In this document: one piece after another, positions 44,326-57,180 of the stretch
Layout of the letters: each line of letters starts with the position of its first letter
Position numbering within the stretch: the first letter of the stretch is position 1
Assembly: GCA_007026445.1 (NCBI GenBank)
Contig: VDMD01000012.1
Span: 558,001-622,000 of the forward strand
Source of the DNA: Schizophyllum amplum
Lineage: Eukaryota > Basidiomycota > Agaricomycetes > Agaricales > Schizophyllaceae
DNA: 64,000 nt
Direction of reading: 5' to 3'
Program-made: the position numbers and the translations under genes
The notes under the pieces: model-generated
The model's database searches: none
The model's input: only the letters and a program-made list of their open reading frames with translations
Told to the model about the DNA's origin: nothing

Positions 44326-47300
44326 ATGCATAGACAACGCAAGATTCCCGCATTCGCAAGGAGCAGAGCTCACTGCCAGACAAGCAGATCGGCGTCTTCT
44401 GCGGCGAAACTCAAGGTGCGCATCTGTGAACTTGAACGAAACCAACAGCTGAACAGGCAGCAGGAGGACCCATCGGCGCTTGGAAAGTGGGCGCGTCCTG
44501 CGCAACCGAGCCCCGTCGTACCCCAGGGCTGGTCGCGGCCGTCGCAGTCGAGCGGCGGATGGAACCGCCCCCCTGCCCCGCAAGCGCAGGTCCAGCGACA
44601 GCAAGCCTGGCCCTCGGCAGGATCCGGTCAAGCTCAGCTTGGGAAATGGGCGAAACCGGGCGACTCCTCTCAGGCCGGTACCCAGCGTGCTCCTCGTGCC
44701 CCGTCTAGCGGATGGAATGCGAGGCCACCAAGATCAACGCCCACTAGGCAGGAACCCGAAGGGAGGGACAGTCTTCGCAGGGAGGCGCCGCGCCCTCGCT
44801 CTCAGGAACGCACAAACCTTGCTCAAGGCTCCCGCACACGCGCTCCGCATACGGCGCGCAACGACGGTCGCTCGACGGCTTCCAGAGATCAGCCCAGAGA
44901 GCAGCCGCCCCATGTCACTATGCGCCCTGCAGCGGAAGCGGCGACGGGATCCGTGCAGGCTTCCTCTACCTTGACTGTGCAGGACGCGGACCAGGCGGTT
45001 AGCGCGAACGGGGCGCCGCTGGAATCTACTCCCAAACCAAGCTACCCTCCAAGTCAGATGCTGGAAGTAGAAGAAGGGTCCGCATCCGCCACACACTCGC
45101 GCGACAGGAGACAGTACAAGAGTCGCGGCTCACTTATCAACCGGAAGGAGCGTGGCGAAGAAGAGCGCACCGACGGTCGTCCGCGCACAATACAGGAGCA
45201 GCGAGAGCTCGCACGGAAGCGCGCTTTACGCAAAGCAGTCGTCGAGAAGCGCGTGTCTCCGGACGTATACATACCGAGCTCCATCCCGGTCTTCCGCCTG
45301 GCCAAGCTACTACACACTCGTTTAGGTGCGTAATGCGGTCGGTAGTTCTCGATGTCTGCTAACATAATGTAGATGACCTCGTCAGGGTGATGAGGGACGC
45401 AGGCATGGTTGAGGAGGCCAAGTACGATCACGGTACGCTGCGAGCGAGGCCTCTGCGTCGAATTTTACTCATTCATTTCAGTGTTGACATCCGAATACGC
45501 CGCCCTCATCGCTCAGGAGTATGGCCGGAATCCCATCATCAACGATGAAGCCGCGTTCGACCTGTACCCTCCCCCGCCTCACGCCAACCCGCAGAGCCTG
45601 CCGACGCGTCCACCGGTCGTTACGATCATGGGCCACGTCGACCACGGCAAGACCACCTTGCTCGACACCCTGCGCTCCTCGTCCGTCGCCAAGGGAGAGG
45701 CGGGCGGCATCACGCAGCACATTGGCGCATTTTCGGTGCCCGTCCCACACGCGATGCGTACGTCGGACTCGGGCCCGAAAACCATCACTTTCCTCGACAC
45801 ACCGGGTCATGCAGCCTTCAGCGCGATGCGCGCCCGCGGCGCGCAGGTTACGGATATCATCGTTCTCGTTGTGGCAGCGGATGACGGCATCATGCCCCAG
45901 ACGCGGGAAGTGCTGGACCTCGTGAAGCGGGACCCCAACGTCAGCCTCGTCGTCGCCATCAACAAGGTCGATAAGCCGGAAGCAGACGTTGTGCGTACTG
46001 TGTGCAAATGTTTGAAACCCGCGGAGGCCTGACAGATTCTCAGGAGCGTGTCAAGAAGGAACTCATGCAAGAGGGTGTTCAGCTGGAGTCCATGGGTGGC
46101 GATGTGCCGTCCGTGGAAGTATCTGGTCTCACTGGGAAGGGCATGTCCGACCTCGTCGACACATTGTCCGCCATCTCTGAAATGCAGGACATCCGAGCCG
46201 AGCCCGAGGGCCTCGTTAGCGGCTATGTTATCGAATCCCACGTACAGAAGGGTCTTGGGTGAGTACTCAAGGCATCGCTTCGCCAGTCGCAAGACTGACA
46301 TCAATCCTCCTAGCGCGACAGCGACGGTTCTCGTTCTTCGTGGCTGCCTAAAGCCCGGCGCACTGATCGTCTGCGGCACACACCAGGCCAAGGTGCGCTT
46401 GATGCAAGACCACGCGGGCAAGGCAGTCAAGAGCGCCGGTCCTGGCACCGCGGTCGTCGTCACCGGCTGGAAATCTCTGCCTTCTGCGGGGGATGAGGTC
46501 CTCCAGGGCTCCTCGGAGCAGGAGGTCAAGCGCGCCATTGCGAACCGCGAGCGCCAGGCGGCTATCGAGGCCGCGCTCGTCGATGTCGAGGTGATCAACG
46601 CGACGCGGCGAGCGGACCGCGAGCGGCGCGCGTTAGAGGCTGATATGGACGCGGACGCGATTCGTGCGCTGGAGCGAGAGCGCCTGCGCGAGGACGATAG
46701 TGGTCCGAAGCTGCTGCGCCTGATTATCAAGGCAGATGTGAGCGGCAGCGCGGAGGCGGTCGCGGGTGCGCTTGAGGGCATTGGGAACGACAAGGCCGCG
46801 ACGAAAATTGTGGCCTCGGAGGTGGGCGAGGTGACGGAGTCGGATGTCACGCGCGCCAAAATCATGGGAGGTATGTGACAGTTAAATGCTCTGCATCTGC
46901 GGGGGGCACGGCTGATTGGCTTTACGCAGGCGCAATTGTGGCATTTTCCGTGAAGACCCCACGTCCGGTCGAGAATATGGCTGCGCGCGAAGGCGTTACC
47001 ATCATTTCCTCGCCCATCATCTACCGCCTGATGGAGGACGTGCGTGGCCGAGTGATTGACCTCTTGCCCAAAATCATCGAAAGCCGGGTCATCGGTGAGG
47101 CGAACGTTGTTCAGCTCTTCGATATTGCCGTCAAGGGCAAGGCTACGAAGAAGATCGCTGGCTGCCGTGTCTCGAATGGCGTGCTGCAGAAGGATAAGCT
47201 CCTTCGGGTTATCCGGGATGGTCAGACCATATATGATGAGGGTGCGTTCTGCTTTCGCTTATATGTCTGACGGCAAGGTTCCTGATTCTTCGCTGCCGTA

Positions 47301-47453
47301 GGTTCCCTGGATACCATGCGCCAGCACAAGAGCGATGTCATGGAGGTGCGCAAGGGTATTGAGTGTGGCCTCAATATCAGCGGGTGGGACGACCTCCGTG
47401 AGGGCGACCAGATCCAGATGTTCGAGCGCATCGAAAAGCCAGGCTTGCTTTAA
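44326..47453 (+). CDS. IFM1: mitochondrial translation initiation factor IF-2
   Basis: This GTPase brings initiator tRNA to the mitochondrial ribosome. The N terminus is Arg/Ser-rich ([18 protein letters not shown]), as expected of a mitochondrial presequence, followed by a long Gln/Pro/Arg-rich disordered region with LGKW repeats. The G domain has [18 protein letters not shown], the IF2-specific [33 protein letters not shown] and INKVDKP. Domain II starts near [16 protein letters not shown] and the C-terminal domains include [20 protein letters not shown] and [18 protein letters not shown]. It ends [10 protein letters not shown]. The intron after KPEADV joins to [10 protein letters not shown]. 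The gene converges on the CHORD gene. Confidence 0.95.
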
Positions 47454-47613
47454 CTTACTACTTATATTACCCACATTCGAGCCCTCACGGCGTTACTGGT
47501 GTAGACTAATAGATCGGAGGATGGATATGACACCGCAGCTTTCTACTATTGCCCGACTCTTAGCTAGGTCTTCGCTCTACGCGACTAGCATCGTTTGCCC
47601 GACTACTCGTGGT

Positions 47614-49000
47614 CTACGTGACTATGGTCTTCGCGCCGACGGTGCCTGTCCGACCGCCCACGCCGAAGGTGTACTGGATGTTGCCGAGGTCGCGGTCCGT
47701 CTTCTCGAGGAGCGTCCAACTTCGTCCGTCTGCTTTTTGCAAGCAGAGTTCGATCTGAGCAGATGAGTGGCATTCGCGGTCAGAAACGAAGAGAGGTGTA
47801 TTCACTTTCGTCCCAAAGAATTGGAAGGTCGATTTATCGTCGGATATAGGCCCGAAGAGATCCAAGGTGCGAGTGAATCGCTTGGAATCGGGCAAAAAGA
47901 GATCGACGTGCGCCTGGACCGACCTTGAGATGAATGCAGTGTGTCCGAATATGTTGTACGGCACCTTATCTGATTCAAACTTGACGGTGCTTCGCTCCTT
48001 GTCTGCTTTCTTGGCAAACACCGACACGTATACCTTGTCCGTGGTCTGGTAGTGGTCGATGCGACACGTCGTCTGCTCTTCCACCGCCTGAAGGAAAGGT
48101 GCCCGCCACGTTAGATACTCTCGCAAACAAGGGTTCGGTCTGCAAGACTCACTGCGGCCGGGTCCTTTTTAGGAACAAAGACATGGCGGCCCTTCTTGCA
48201 GCCACCTATCTTGAGGAATTCGTCAAACTCGAGCACACGCCGCTTGCAGCACAGGTAGCCCTGGCCGCCGCCTGCCGTCAGACGTGAGAATTACGCAGAA
48301 GCAGGCAATGCGCACCTTGCTGCCTTCATGGAAGATGGGCTGTGACACATGTGAGACCGGCAGCTGCATATGCTAGCTGGTGAGCGGAGGAAACGTACCG
48401 CCATGGGGTGGTATGTGCACGTCGTGCCTTCGCCTTCGCCCAACCGGTTCTCTTCGTCGCTGACGAAGGCGAGGCCGCAGCCCTTATGTCTGCATATGGT
48501 GCCGGGTGCGACAGGTGCGCTTAGATCGTCTTCTTCCTCGACCACAGGGGGCGGGGCTGGCTTCTTCGCCGGGGGCGCGGTCGGAGCGGGTGCTGGGGGC
48601 AAGGGCGCCGCAGCAGGAGCAGGAGCAGGGGGCGCGTCCGATGTCTGTTCCGGCGCGCTTGGGGCCTGCGCGGGAACGGCTGGTGCCTCTGTGGTGTGCT
48701 TCTCGAGCTGCGTGCATCCCTGACAAGGACCTCAGAACCAATGGACACGTCTGCGATCGGGGACAAGCGCGCACCGGAATCTTCATGAATTCGTCAAAGT
48801 CGAGCACAGGCTTGTACACATCGGAGCAGCAGGACCACGACTTGAGGCCTTCATGGAACACCTGGAGCGCGCTGAGTGTCGTGCATCGACGCGATCGGCG
48901 CGTGCGAGACGCATACCGGCGCGCCTGAGTGGTAAACGCATGGCCCGCTGTCGTCCTGCGTGAGCTCCTTGCCGCAGCCTTTACGCGTGCACCGAGACAT
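47614..49000 (-). CDS. CHORD-CS domain protein (CHORDC1/RAR1-like)
   Basis: This is an HSP90 co-chaperone-type protein. It has two Cys/His-rich CHORD domains and a CS domain. CHORD1 reads MSRCTRKGCGKELTQDD, then PVFHEGLKSWSCCSDV and VLDFDEFMKIPGC. A Pro/Ala-rich linker follows. CHORD2 reads ICRHKGCGLAFVSDEE, then the Cys/His residues of TTCTYHP and CCKRRVLEFDEF. The CS domain reads CRIDHYQTTDKVYVSVFAKK to TFQFFGTKVNTPLFV. It ends GTVGAKTIVT. Fungal members such as Aspergillus chpA are linked to genome stability, a family-level statement. Start and stop are clean. Confidence 0.93.
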
Positions 49001-50247
49001 TGTTCTTTATGGAGTTCAGAGAATACACGGAGGAACAGAGAAGAAAAACAAGAGAAAAGCAGAGCCGAGCAGCACAATGGAACTCTGTAGAAAGCGCTCG
49101 GCGCTTATGTCACCATGATGAGCTGTTGCCGCGAGTTTGTGGCGTCCGCCGTTGTGTGCCCACAAGTCACAACAACAGCCGCGAGACGAACACGGGCAAG
49201 TGCCGACGGCAGCAAACGTTCATCCGCTATAGACAACGCAATGGACATGTCCACGACGTGCTAAGGGATCGAGGGTCTTCATCGTGCGCAATGCTCTGCG
49301 GTATGATCCATCGAACTAAGAGCTCGCCACTGGTGGTGCATGAGTTACTCGTACTACCTTCCTTACGGATCTTGACCGCGTACCTTCATAACTGGAGGGC
49401 AGTACAGTGAGTCTTGGGGAATGAAAAATGAAATCGCAGCGCTGAACGCAATGGGTGCATGCGAGTCGACCGCCATGAAGCAGAGTCGGGGTTAGCGTAC
49501 GCTGTGAGACGCAAATTTCCTCAAAGACATGAGCTGCAGATGATATCCGAATACAGGGCGAGTGCGAATTCTCGTACGTTCGAAGAGGCGCTTCGTATGG
49601 ACGTGCGGCTTCGCCTTGAGACATGAGCCAAACCTTCGCGACTTGCTCTCCTTGTCTGACTTGCGCGTGTCCCAATCCCAATCTGTCGCCCTGGACCGCA
49701 GCCGCATGCAAGCGACGACTAGGAACAAGGGTTTCTTCGCCCTCTGCTCGCTGGACATTTAGCAGCGCCGCAATGCTGCCCCACGTCCTAGCACCTGTCA
49801 ATGGGTGAAATTCCTGGACGCTATCACAGCCTCCATGGTGATCTTTCGCGCAATGGGCATAGCCAGCGCGTTTTTCGATTTGAGCTCACCCGCATGCTCG
49901 ACAACGCGGCTTCCGATACGCGACTTCGCGTATCGCGTACACGCAAACGCACTCACCTGACTGCCTCGTACCTCGACGGAAGCCGCGGGCGCTTCCCGAG
50001 AGTGCCCAAGGACCTCTTCCGCATCCCTTCGCAGTGACGAGAAGGATGGACCGGGCATCTTCCACGTAATCAGATACCGAACAAACCGGCTGCTCGTCGG
50101 CAAAATCGGGCGAGCAGACGAGCAATAAGCGCCGCGGGTGCAGCGCGTCGGTGAGGGGCAAGCAGGTGTGATGGGGACGAGGATGGATTAGAGATTCTAT
50201 AGCAATTCATACGGCGCGTAACTTAACTAGAAAGACCAGGCGCATGT
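49001..50247. other. intergenic, possible unrecognised minus-strand coding pieces
   Basis: Minus-strand frames of 90-160 codons between 49316 and 50160 overlap in different phases and could be exons, for example KSKNALAMPIARKITMEAVI. I could not join them into one protein or match a family. The interval therefore stays unassigned. Confidence 0.3.
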
Positions 50248-51958
50248 TCAAGTGGCACCAAGACCGGGCCCGTATATTTCCCAAACGAGAAAGCCGACGC
50301 CCCAGGGCCCTAGACGGCCGATCGCTCGTAGCGCACTCTGCAAGCGCAATTGCATGCCTCGAGGGGCGGGATTATGGTCGACAGATGGTGGACGCATGAA
50401 GAAGTGGATGATACCATCTTTACGGACTTTACGCAGGATGGTGCGTGTCGGGGAGTGGTCGGAGCCCTTGTCGAAGCGGTCGACGAGTACAAGCCGTCGA
50501 GCGAGGTCAAAAGGTCGAGAGACGATCTCGTATGCAAGGCCAGCAATGACCTGTTCAGTAGAATAGGTGAGTCAGCATTAACAATGATTTAACACATATT
50601 GAAGTAGGCTCACCCCTCCAGTAACCAGCGTTACCTGGGTTAGCAATGTGAGTGGATGCACGCGTAAATGAGAATCCATAGTGACTCACTGCGTGAACTG
50701 TTCTCGATAGATTATGCTCTGTCTTAGTCTTCGCATCGTCATCGGCGTGCCCACGGTACGCGCGCGGTGCCCAAGCCGCAGTCCACGTAGAGATTCTACG
50801 CGTCGCTTCGAAGATGGCGAAGAAGACACCATAGCCTAAGAAAGTGGGGGTGGATTAGATCGAGGTGAATGTCGGGTGGCAGGCAGAACATTACCGCATA
50901 TGTCCTTCGCGCATCCCCAGCCCCAACCGTCCCACCCACGGCCTGCCATCTCACCGACTTCCTTCATCCAGCTGCGCACCTGCCGCGCCTCCTCAATCTG
51001 CTGGGACTTCGAGGTGACGGGCCCTGTGCGCGTGCTGCGAAAGACTTCCTTCCACGCGTAGGACCAGGTGTGGCCGTCCAGCGTACCGCCTTCGAGGACC
51101 ATACGTACATTCTCTGCAGGTGCGGCTACGAGCGCTTGCGCGCCGCCCGCTACGGCGCCCGAAAGGGCTGCAGTTAGGGTGGGGTGGTGACCGATGTACG
51201 GCTCGAGGGATGCTGATGTCTCTGCGTAGGCGGTCCAGAGAACTGACCCCAGAAGTGCATTGACCATGATGGGGGGCACAAAGTGCTTCGGAATGACCAT
51301 AAACTGCCAGATAATAAGTGGGCGCGGTCTGTGGATATCAACATATGAACATACGCCATGATCCTTGACGAGGGTGCGTATGAAGCCGGGGGAAACGGTA
51401 GCGCCGGTCTGCTGGGCGAGCGAGCGCAGGGATAGCCATCCGCTAACTGGGCTGAAGTCAGTTGCGCACTCAAGACATGAATTTCTAGCGCACACCTTTC
51501 GAAGGTCGGAAGAGGCGCACAGGACGCGAGAAATAGAGCGCGAATGTCCTTGTCGCTGTACGCGCTAGCGCCGCCTGCAAGCTTCCGTAGCTGTCTCGAG
51601 TGTCCGCGTTGTCATCATCAGCGCTGCCCTTGCTGCCGGTCCGAGTCAGCGTCACCGTGGACATGCCATTCGAGGTCGAGTTCAAGAGTGACGGGCCGCG
51701 CAGATCGTCGGCACCATCAGCCGGGAGCGCGTTTTTGGAAATTTCGCTCAGCCGGGCCCGCACCGGTGTCCCCAAGTACAAGCAAGGACAATCTTCATCA
51801 CTCGAACGTCGCGACTCGTCCCAAACCTCCACTCTCTTCTACGCCATCTTCGTCGTCCGCCGGCTTTATTCCCTCTGCCGGCTGTCATTCACTGGCCACG
51901 CATAGGAGTCCCCTCTTTCGAAATGGCCATTTCGATCCTTCATGAATAGAATACTCAT
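50248..51958 (-). CDS. mitochondrial carrier-like protein
   Basis: This is a membrane protein related to the mitochondrial carrier family. Two carrier-type signatures are visible: PAENVR in AAPAENVRMVLEGG and PFDLAR in IVSRPFDLARRLVLVD, both matching P-x-[DE]-x-x-[RK]. Hydrophobic spans include PPIMVNALLGSVLWTAYAET and TAALSGAVAGGAQALVAAP. The N-terminal half is Ser-rich and probably disordered (GSKGSADDDNADTRDSYGS). The C terminus is GVGFLVWEIYGPGLGAT. The first exon is inferred as MSILFMKDRNGHFERG from ATG 51958, spliced to KRVEVWDESRRSS; ATG 51943 is an alternative. It appears shorter than a full six-span, three-repeat carrier, so transport is unproven. Confidence 0.8.
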
Positions 51959-52796
51959 CGAACTGCCACCTCTCGGCCCATCTTCGTACCGTACCGCTAC
52001 CGCTGCCAGCTGGGGTAGGATAGAGGGCTACGTGGACCCTTGTAATATAAAATTCAGGCTCACGTCGGTCGTCCTATACGTCGATGTGCTCGTACTCTTT
52101 TACAAAATCGGGGCACAAGGAACTCGAACACACCAACACCCCCTTCCCACGATCGACGCTCATTCGTCTGATGATGCACTCGGTGGCGCACGCTTCGTCG
52201 GACATCTGCACTTGAGCGTAGAGCGGCAGAGGCCGCGGCCAGTCCATATATGCGGCGTGCGTCTTCTCTTGTCAACAGCCCTCCAAGACTTGTTCTAAAC
52301 ATTTTGGTTGCCTTCGTCTCTCCGGCCCTCGGCTTCCTCCGATATGAACGCGCGAAGGCCTATTGTATTCAAACGCGTCCGTTTACAGGTACGAGTGAGC
52401 CATGGGTTTGGCAAGAAGTTCCGGAGTACTTGGCCACGTCTTCGTGAAGAACAACTCATGCCCATGCCCAGACGTCGAGCACGCGGTTGATTAAATGCAG
52501 GGTACGGATGGAATTCAGTGAGAGAGATGTAGCGACGTGTCAGGCTTCGGGCTAGCCGCGTAGCGTGTATGTACGGTATCGAAGTCGTGCGTCGAACAGA
52601 ACATCGTCGGTCGGTCCGAATGCGGCCCCTTCTACTACAAAATCCAAGAGTCCGGAATACGGAATACAAGAAGAGCGAGATCAATATGATACAATACAGT
52701 CCGAGGAAGTAGCAATACAATAGTTCGATGCGTGGATGCGTTAGGGATGCGAGCCGGTCATGGCGACCTGTGGGAATAGGGCGCGTCGTTGACGGT
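51959..52796. other. intergenic, about 0.84 kb
   Basis: No gene, RNA or repeat was recognised between the carrier-like gene and the small-protein gene. Confidence 0.45.
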
Positions 52797-53153
52797 CTAG
52801 TTTACTTTTGTAACAGTGTTGGCGCTGTACGAATCACGTGAGATCATGCGGGCAACCGACAATATAGAAGTTGAACTCACGGGAGGCTGACTTGGCCACC
52901 TTGGTCGCGACGGATGCGCAAAATGCGGGTGCCCTAGGAGACGAGACATGTTAGACGGCGCTCTTCCAGCAGAACTAAACAGAAAGCAAGCACGTACGTC
53001 GGCGAGGTGCTCGAAGCTCACGATGGTGCCGAAGATGGCACTGCCAGCCTGGTCCCAGTACCATACTCTGTCGCCGGGCTGTAGAGGTACGTGAGTTGGT
53101 AAGAAAGCAAGGAAGAGTGAGGGGGAACGTACTCGGAATGCGTTCATGTTCAT
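52797..53153 (-). CDS. 60-residue protein, hypothetical
   Basis: Four exons join by GT-AG introns into one short frame: MNMNAFR, then PGDRVWYWDQAGSAIFGTIV with SFEHLAD, then GTRILRIRRDQGGQVSLP, then ANTVTKVN. The first exon is only 21 nt. The sequence reads as a compact beta-rich module (D-R-V-W-Y-W, G-T-I-V, R-I-L-R-I, V-S-L-P), reminiscent of an SH3-like or Tudor-like barrel that starts with a PGD turn. That is inference. I do not recognise a named family. The precise joining of three introns argues that the gene is real. It is divergent from LST8. Confidence 0.7.
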   Translation of the reverse strand: MNMNAFRVRSPSLFLAFLPTHVPLQPGDRVWYWDQAGSAIFGTIVSFEHLADVRACFLFSSAGRAPSNMSRLLGHPHFAHPSRPRWPSQPPVSSTSILSVARMISRDSYSANTVTKVN

Positions 53154-53900
53154 AGCCAGATAGCGAAAGATGGGAGGAGCGTCGACCGACCTCCCTTATA
53201 TATGCGAGTGCAGCATGCTGGGCTGTAAACCAGGGTAGTCGATCGACAGAGAGGCCAGGGGGTCGGCGATAGGCAGAGACGCGCAGCGTCGAGGGAAGTA
53301 GCAAATCCAGAAGTCGTTAATGGAAGGCAGAGCGACCGACTGTAAAATTAGAGCGATCAATCGGAGGGAGGCGGTGACACAAATGTCGACAAGGTTTAAG
53401 TGTAGAAAAAACATGATCGAAGCTGAGATCTGTATTCGATCATGGGAAGCTCGAGAAGGAGGGCCATGGGATAATGAGGGTGGGAGAGTAGTCGCGCCGA
53501 GTGTGTAGATAGACGTAAGGCGAGTGATTGGTGCCGAGACCACGCGAAAAGGCAAAAAGTCAACTAAGATGCCCCAGTCGAAGGTACACGTCCTGATGGG
53601 TGCTGGATGGGCGCAGCAGAGCACGCATGATGGAAACACCAGATTAGCCGTACGAGCCAAGCGAGGGACAGGGTGCGTCAGTGAGTGCGTCGTGCGCCAG
53701 GGTCTTGCATCAGAGAAGCGTGAGATGGGGAAGCGTCGAGAGGCCCTGCGGCAGCCCTGGAAGACGCGAAAGGTGCGCGACACGCGTGGTCGCGTCGCGC
53801 GCCGGGGGGACGGAAGCATAATTGAGTGCACGTGGCCAAATCGGGCCGATAGTGGCGTCGGTCGCAGCCAAATCAATGTCAACCCGGACCTCCATCTGCT
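53154..53900. other. divergent intergenic region, small protein / LST8
   Basis: About 750 bp, presumably containing both promoters. A 300-codon minus-strand frame (53196-54098) spans it and runs antisense into LST8; it is judged spurious. Confidence 0.45.
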
Positions 53901-55373
53901 ATGTCTGTTGTTCTCGTTACGGGCTCGTATGATCACGAAATCCGATTCTGGGAGGCGTGGAGCGGAATATGCTCCCGCACTATCTCGCGCGCAGGGGAGT
54001 CTGGGGTAATTCGCTTCGTCATCTGCTGCATGGCCACCCCTCTCATCGTCGCTCCAGCAAGTGAACCGCCTTGCGATCTCGCCAGAGTAAGTGAACATAA
54101 CGCTGGCCTGTGTATTCTCACGCCATCTACAGCAAGCAATTCCTAGCTGCGGCTATTCATAAGAAGGTCAACATCTACGAGATTGCAAGCACGTCGAATG
54201 AACCGGTGAGTCACGCACCCTACTTTCGACGCTAATTGGCCACCCCAACACTCTGCAGGTCGTCACTTTTGAGGGGCACACGATGAACGTGACGTCGGTA
54301 TGCTTCCACAGTGAGGGGAAGTGGCTCGTCACCGGCAGTGAAGATGGCACTATCAAAATCTGGGACCTACGGTAGGTGTACGCCCATTTCCTATTCTACA
54401 CCCGTTTACAGCCTTCTTCTCCCACGTAGGACTTCTCAGGTCCATCGTGGCTATGTAAATGGAGCGCCCGGTACGTCCATTCCTTGCCTTGTTCTGCGTA
54501 TGGGAAACTTGACCTCATACTTGCCAGTGAACGATGTCTGCGTGCACCCCAATCAAGGAGAGCTCATATCTTGCGACCAAGCGGGAGTATCAAGCAATGG
54601 GACTTATCCGAGAACCTCTGCTCCCATGAATTGGTGCGCATATCCCTCTTTTCGTGCGCCTCTTTCGCAATTTACCGAGATCGGCGGCCCCAGACCCCGG
54701 CTGGCGACATCCCGATCCGCTCGGTGACGCTTGCCTCGGACGGTTCGCTCTTGGTGGCCGGCAATAACAAGGCACGCTTCTCCCGCACCCTCGGTGCCCT
54801 TTGTATTCACTGGGCAATATAGGGACGTTGCTATGTTTGGAAAGTCAACGACGACGCGCGCATGCCGCGCTTCCAGGCTGTGACAAAATTTGTGGCGCAC
54901 AACAAATATCTCACGCGCTGCCTTTTGAGCCCAGACGCCAAGTATATTTTCTGCTTCTCTTTTCCTTTCTTGATCTTCTTACATTGGTTCTAAAGGTATC
55001 TGGCGACATGTTCTGCCGACACGACCGTCAAGATTTGGTCCATCTCGCCTAGCTACGAGTTTAGGCAGGAGAAGGTACTCGTCGGACACCAGCGCTGGGT
55101 GTGGGACTGTGCGTTCAGCGCGGACTCAGCGTACTTGGTAACGGGTACGCACATCCTACACACCCGCTGCGCACCTTGTGACGTTGACGACGCTCCTTCA
55201 CACAGCATCCTCTGATCATACAGCTCGTTTGTGGGAGATGGCGTCAGGAAAGACCGTACGCCAGTACAATGGTCATCACAAAGGTGGGCGCGACATTACG
55301 CCACGAAAGACGTACGAGCTGACGCCAGACCCTAGCGGCTGTCTGTTGCGCATTACATGATGGGGCGAGCTGA
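53901..55373 (+). CDS. LST8: LST8, WD40 subunit of TOR complexes
   Basis: This seven-bladed WD40 protein binds and stabilises the TOR kinase in TORC1 and TORC2. It starts [20 protein letters not shown], the family signature. Later blades read [32 protein letters not shown] with [91 protein letters not shown] and [18 protein letters not shown]. The last exon gives [12 protein letters not shown]. Length near 310-320 residues fits the family. One intron (54772-54822) begins with GC rather than GT. All blades appear intact. Confidence 0.95.
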
Positions 55374-57180
55374 ACGGTGTTGTTTGTCTGTCAATACATC
55401 TGCCGTCTCGACGGCTGTATTACCCCAGTTCGTTTCTTGCACTGCTGTTAGCTGCACCCGGGGCCCACACGATGCGTCTCGACCATGTCCCGCATCCAGG
55501 GAAGATGTCGAGACCGACCGACCGGCGGCAAGCACCCCCACGCTGACTATTGAGCCCTGGCAGTCGTTAGTGCGCCCCGTGGCGTCGAGCGATCATGGTT
55601 TCGCGTACCGTCATCGTTCACACGTACGCATTCAAGAGGGTGTCGGCGCTGTATGTTGCAACCCCTCAGCGAGCCGGCTGCGACGTGGGCGCCCTCAACG
55701 TTCCCCAGGACACACGAGGGGCATCTGGGGTGCGTTTGGAACTTGCACGTTGCGTCTGCGCATTGTTCAAATGCGTGTCGCAGATCTTCAAGACGTCGTT
55801 CACCTCTCATCGTGTCAGAGTCCGCAACTCTCACCCTCGACTTTCCTTATTCTGCACAGGTCCATTTAGTGCACACTCTATTTCATCCGAAACCGGCTGG
55901 CAAGCAGCGACTACGAACGACTACGACTAGCGCTGGCTACGTGCGGGTCATGCATTCGGTCAGATGGCGCGTTCGAATTGGCACACAGAAGCATGGTCCA
56001 TTGGGCGCGTCACTGACAGGATGTTTCTAGCGCGAAGGTCCTGCGAGACATGCGCCACGATGCCGGTGGGTGCCGCGCCGCCATGCCTTGCGATGGGCAT
56101 CGATAACGTCTCTTCAGCAGTTGATCCTAGGGCGCGCTTTCGACGCCGACGCCGAGGTGGAAGGGCTCGAGAGAAAATCGGGACGCACTTACGCGAAGTG
56201 GCATAAACGAAGATCAGTCGAACACGTTCATGTCGGAGGTCGCGCAGCTGCAGACAGGCGAGGAAGGTAGGCGAAAGTGTGCTCCCACCGGTATCGGGCG
56301 GGCTGTTTACCTATACGAAGTCGTCCACTCGTGAAGATGCGTCGCGAAGGTGCGTGCGAAGAGACGAGGCATCGTATTGAAAAGCAGACGTAGACTCGCA
56401 ACTGCTGTCATGCAGGTTCGAAAAGGTCTTCGTAGTTGGCGAGTCCCGTTTGCGCTGGCTGGGACGGCAGGACGTCGGTAGATTGGTCGAGTAGAGATGC
56501 ATTCTTCGAGTCAGGCGAGGGCGCGCGCCGCGCTGTGCAGTGCGGACGCAGGCGGCGGACGACGCGAGGATGGCGATATCAGGGCGTGAAGGTATTGCCC
56601 ATTCGGCCGAGGACGGGTGCGCGCCAGGGGAAGACCGGGGCAGGCCAATGGCGGGTGGAGGCTGACAAGGCCGGCAAGAGGGCGGCATGGAGGCGGAAGG
56701 AAAAGTGGACGTCCGTCGGCGGAATCGGCCCCGATACACCGAGCCAAACAGAATGCTCCGTTTACTTGCATTTCAGACACGCCTTTTGTTGCGAAAGTCG
56801 GTTGCATAGGACTGAGCGGGACTGTCGCTGGGCCAGGGTGAGAGAGGGGATGCTCTGAAGGTTCCCTGGTGTTTTCCGCAGCGTGAGAGGGACTGAGGGA
56901 GAGCTGGAAGGCGCCGCGGCCCTTGCCGAAGGGCATTGTTGTCCCAAAAAGCCGAAGTGGAATCACAGTTATCTCGCCGTCCGATCAGCGATTGAGATCA
57001 GGCCGGTCCAGGACTCAGGGGCTGTCACTGCGTTGGGCGGAGCCGCTTGAATAGCCGCAATTTTGCATTCGGCTGGTGCTCTCGCTGCTTGCTTCCGCCC
57101 ACCACCTCCTCCGCCCCGCGCCCCCTGCCCAGCCGCCCAGCCAGCCCCAGCCGTCAAGCCAATCAGACACCGTCCATTCT
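55374..57180. other. intergenic, GLT1 upstream region, 1.8 kb
   Basis: No gene could be assembled. Several overlapping frames (for example plus 55595-56030 and minus 56511-56966) have no family resemblance or consistent splice sites. The right part presumably holds the GLT1 promoter. Confidence 0.4.

Noticed and set aside
45807..46865. 352-codon antisense frame within mitochondrial IF2
   Set aside because: It mirrors conserved IF2 domains and has the same codon-bias origin.
49316..50160. Possible extra minus-strand gene between the CHORD and carrier-like genes
   Set aside because: Several frames look partly protein-like, but no consistent set of splice junctions or family match was found.
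53196..54098. 300-codon minus-strand open frame overlapping the LST8 start
   Set aside because: It is antisense to confirmed LST8 exons, has no domain, and its composition (Arg, Ser, Pro, Thr rich) is that of a chance frame in GC-rich DNA.
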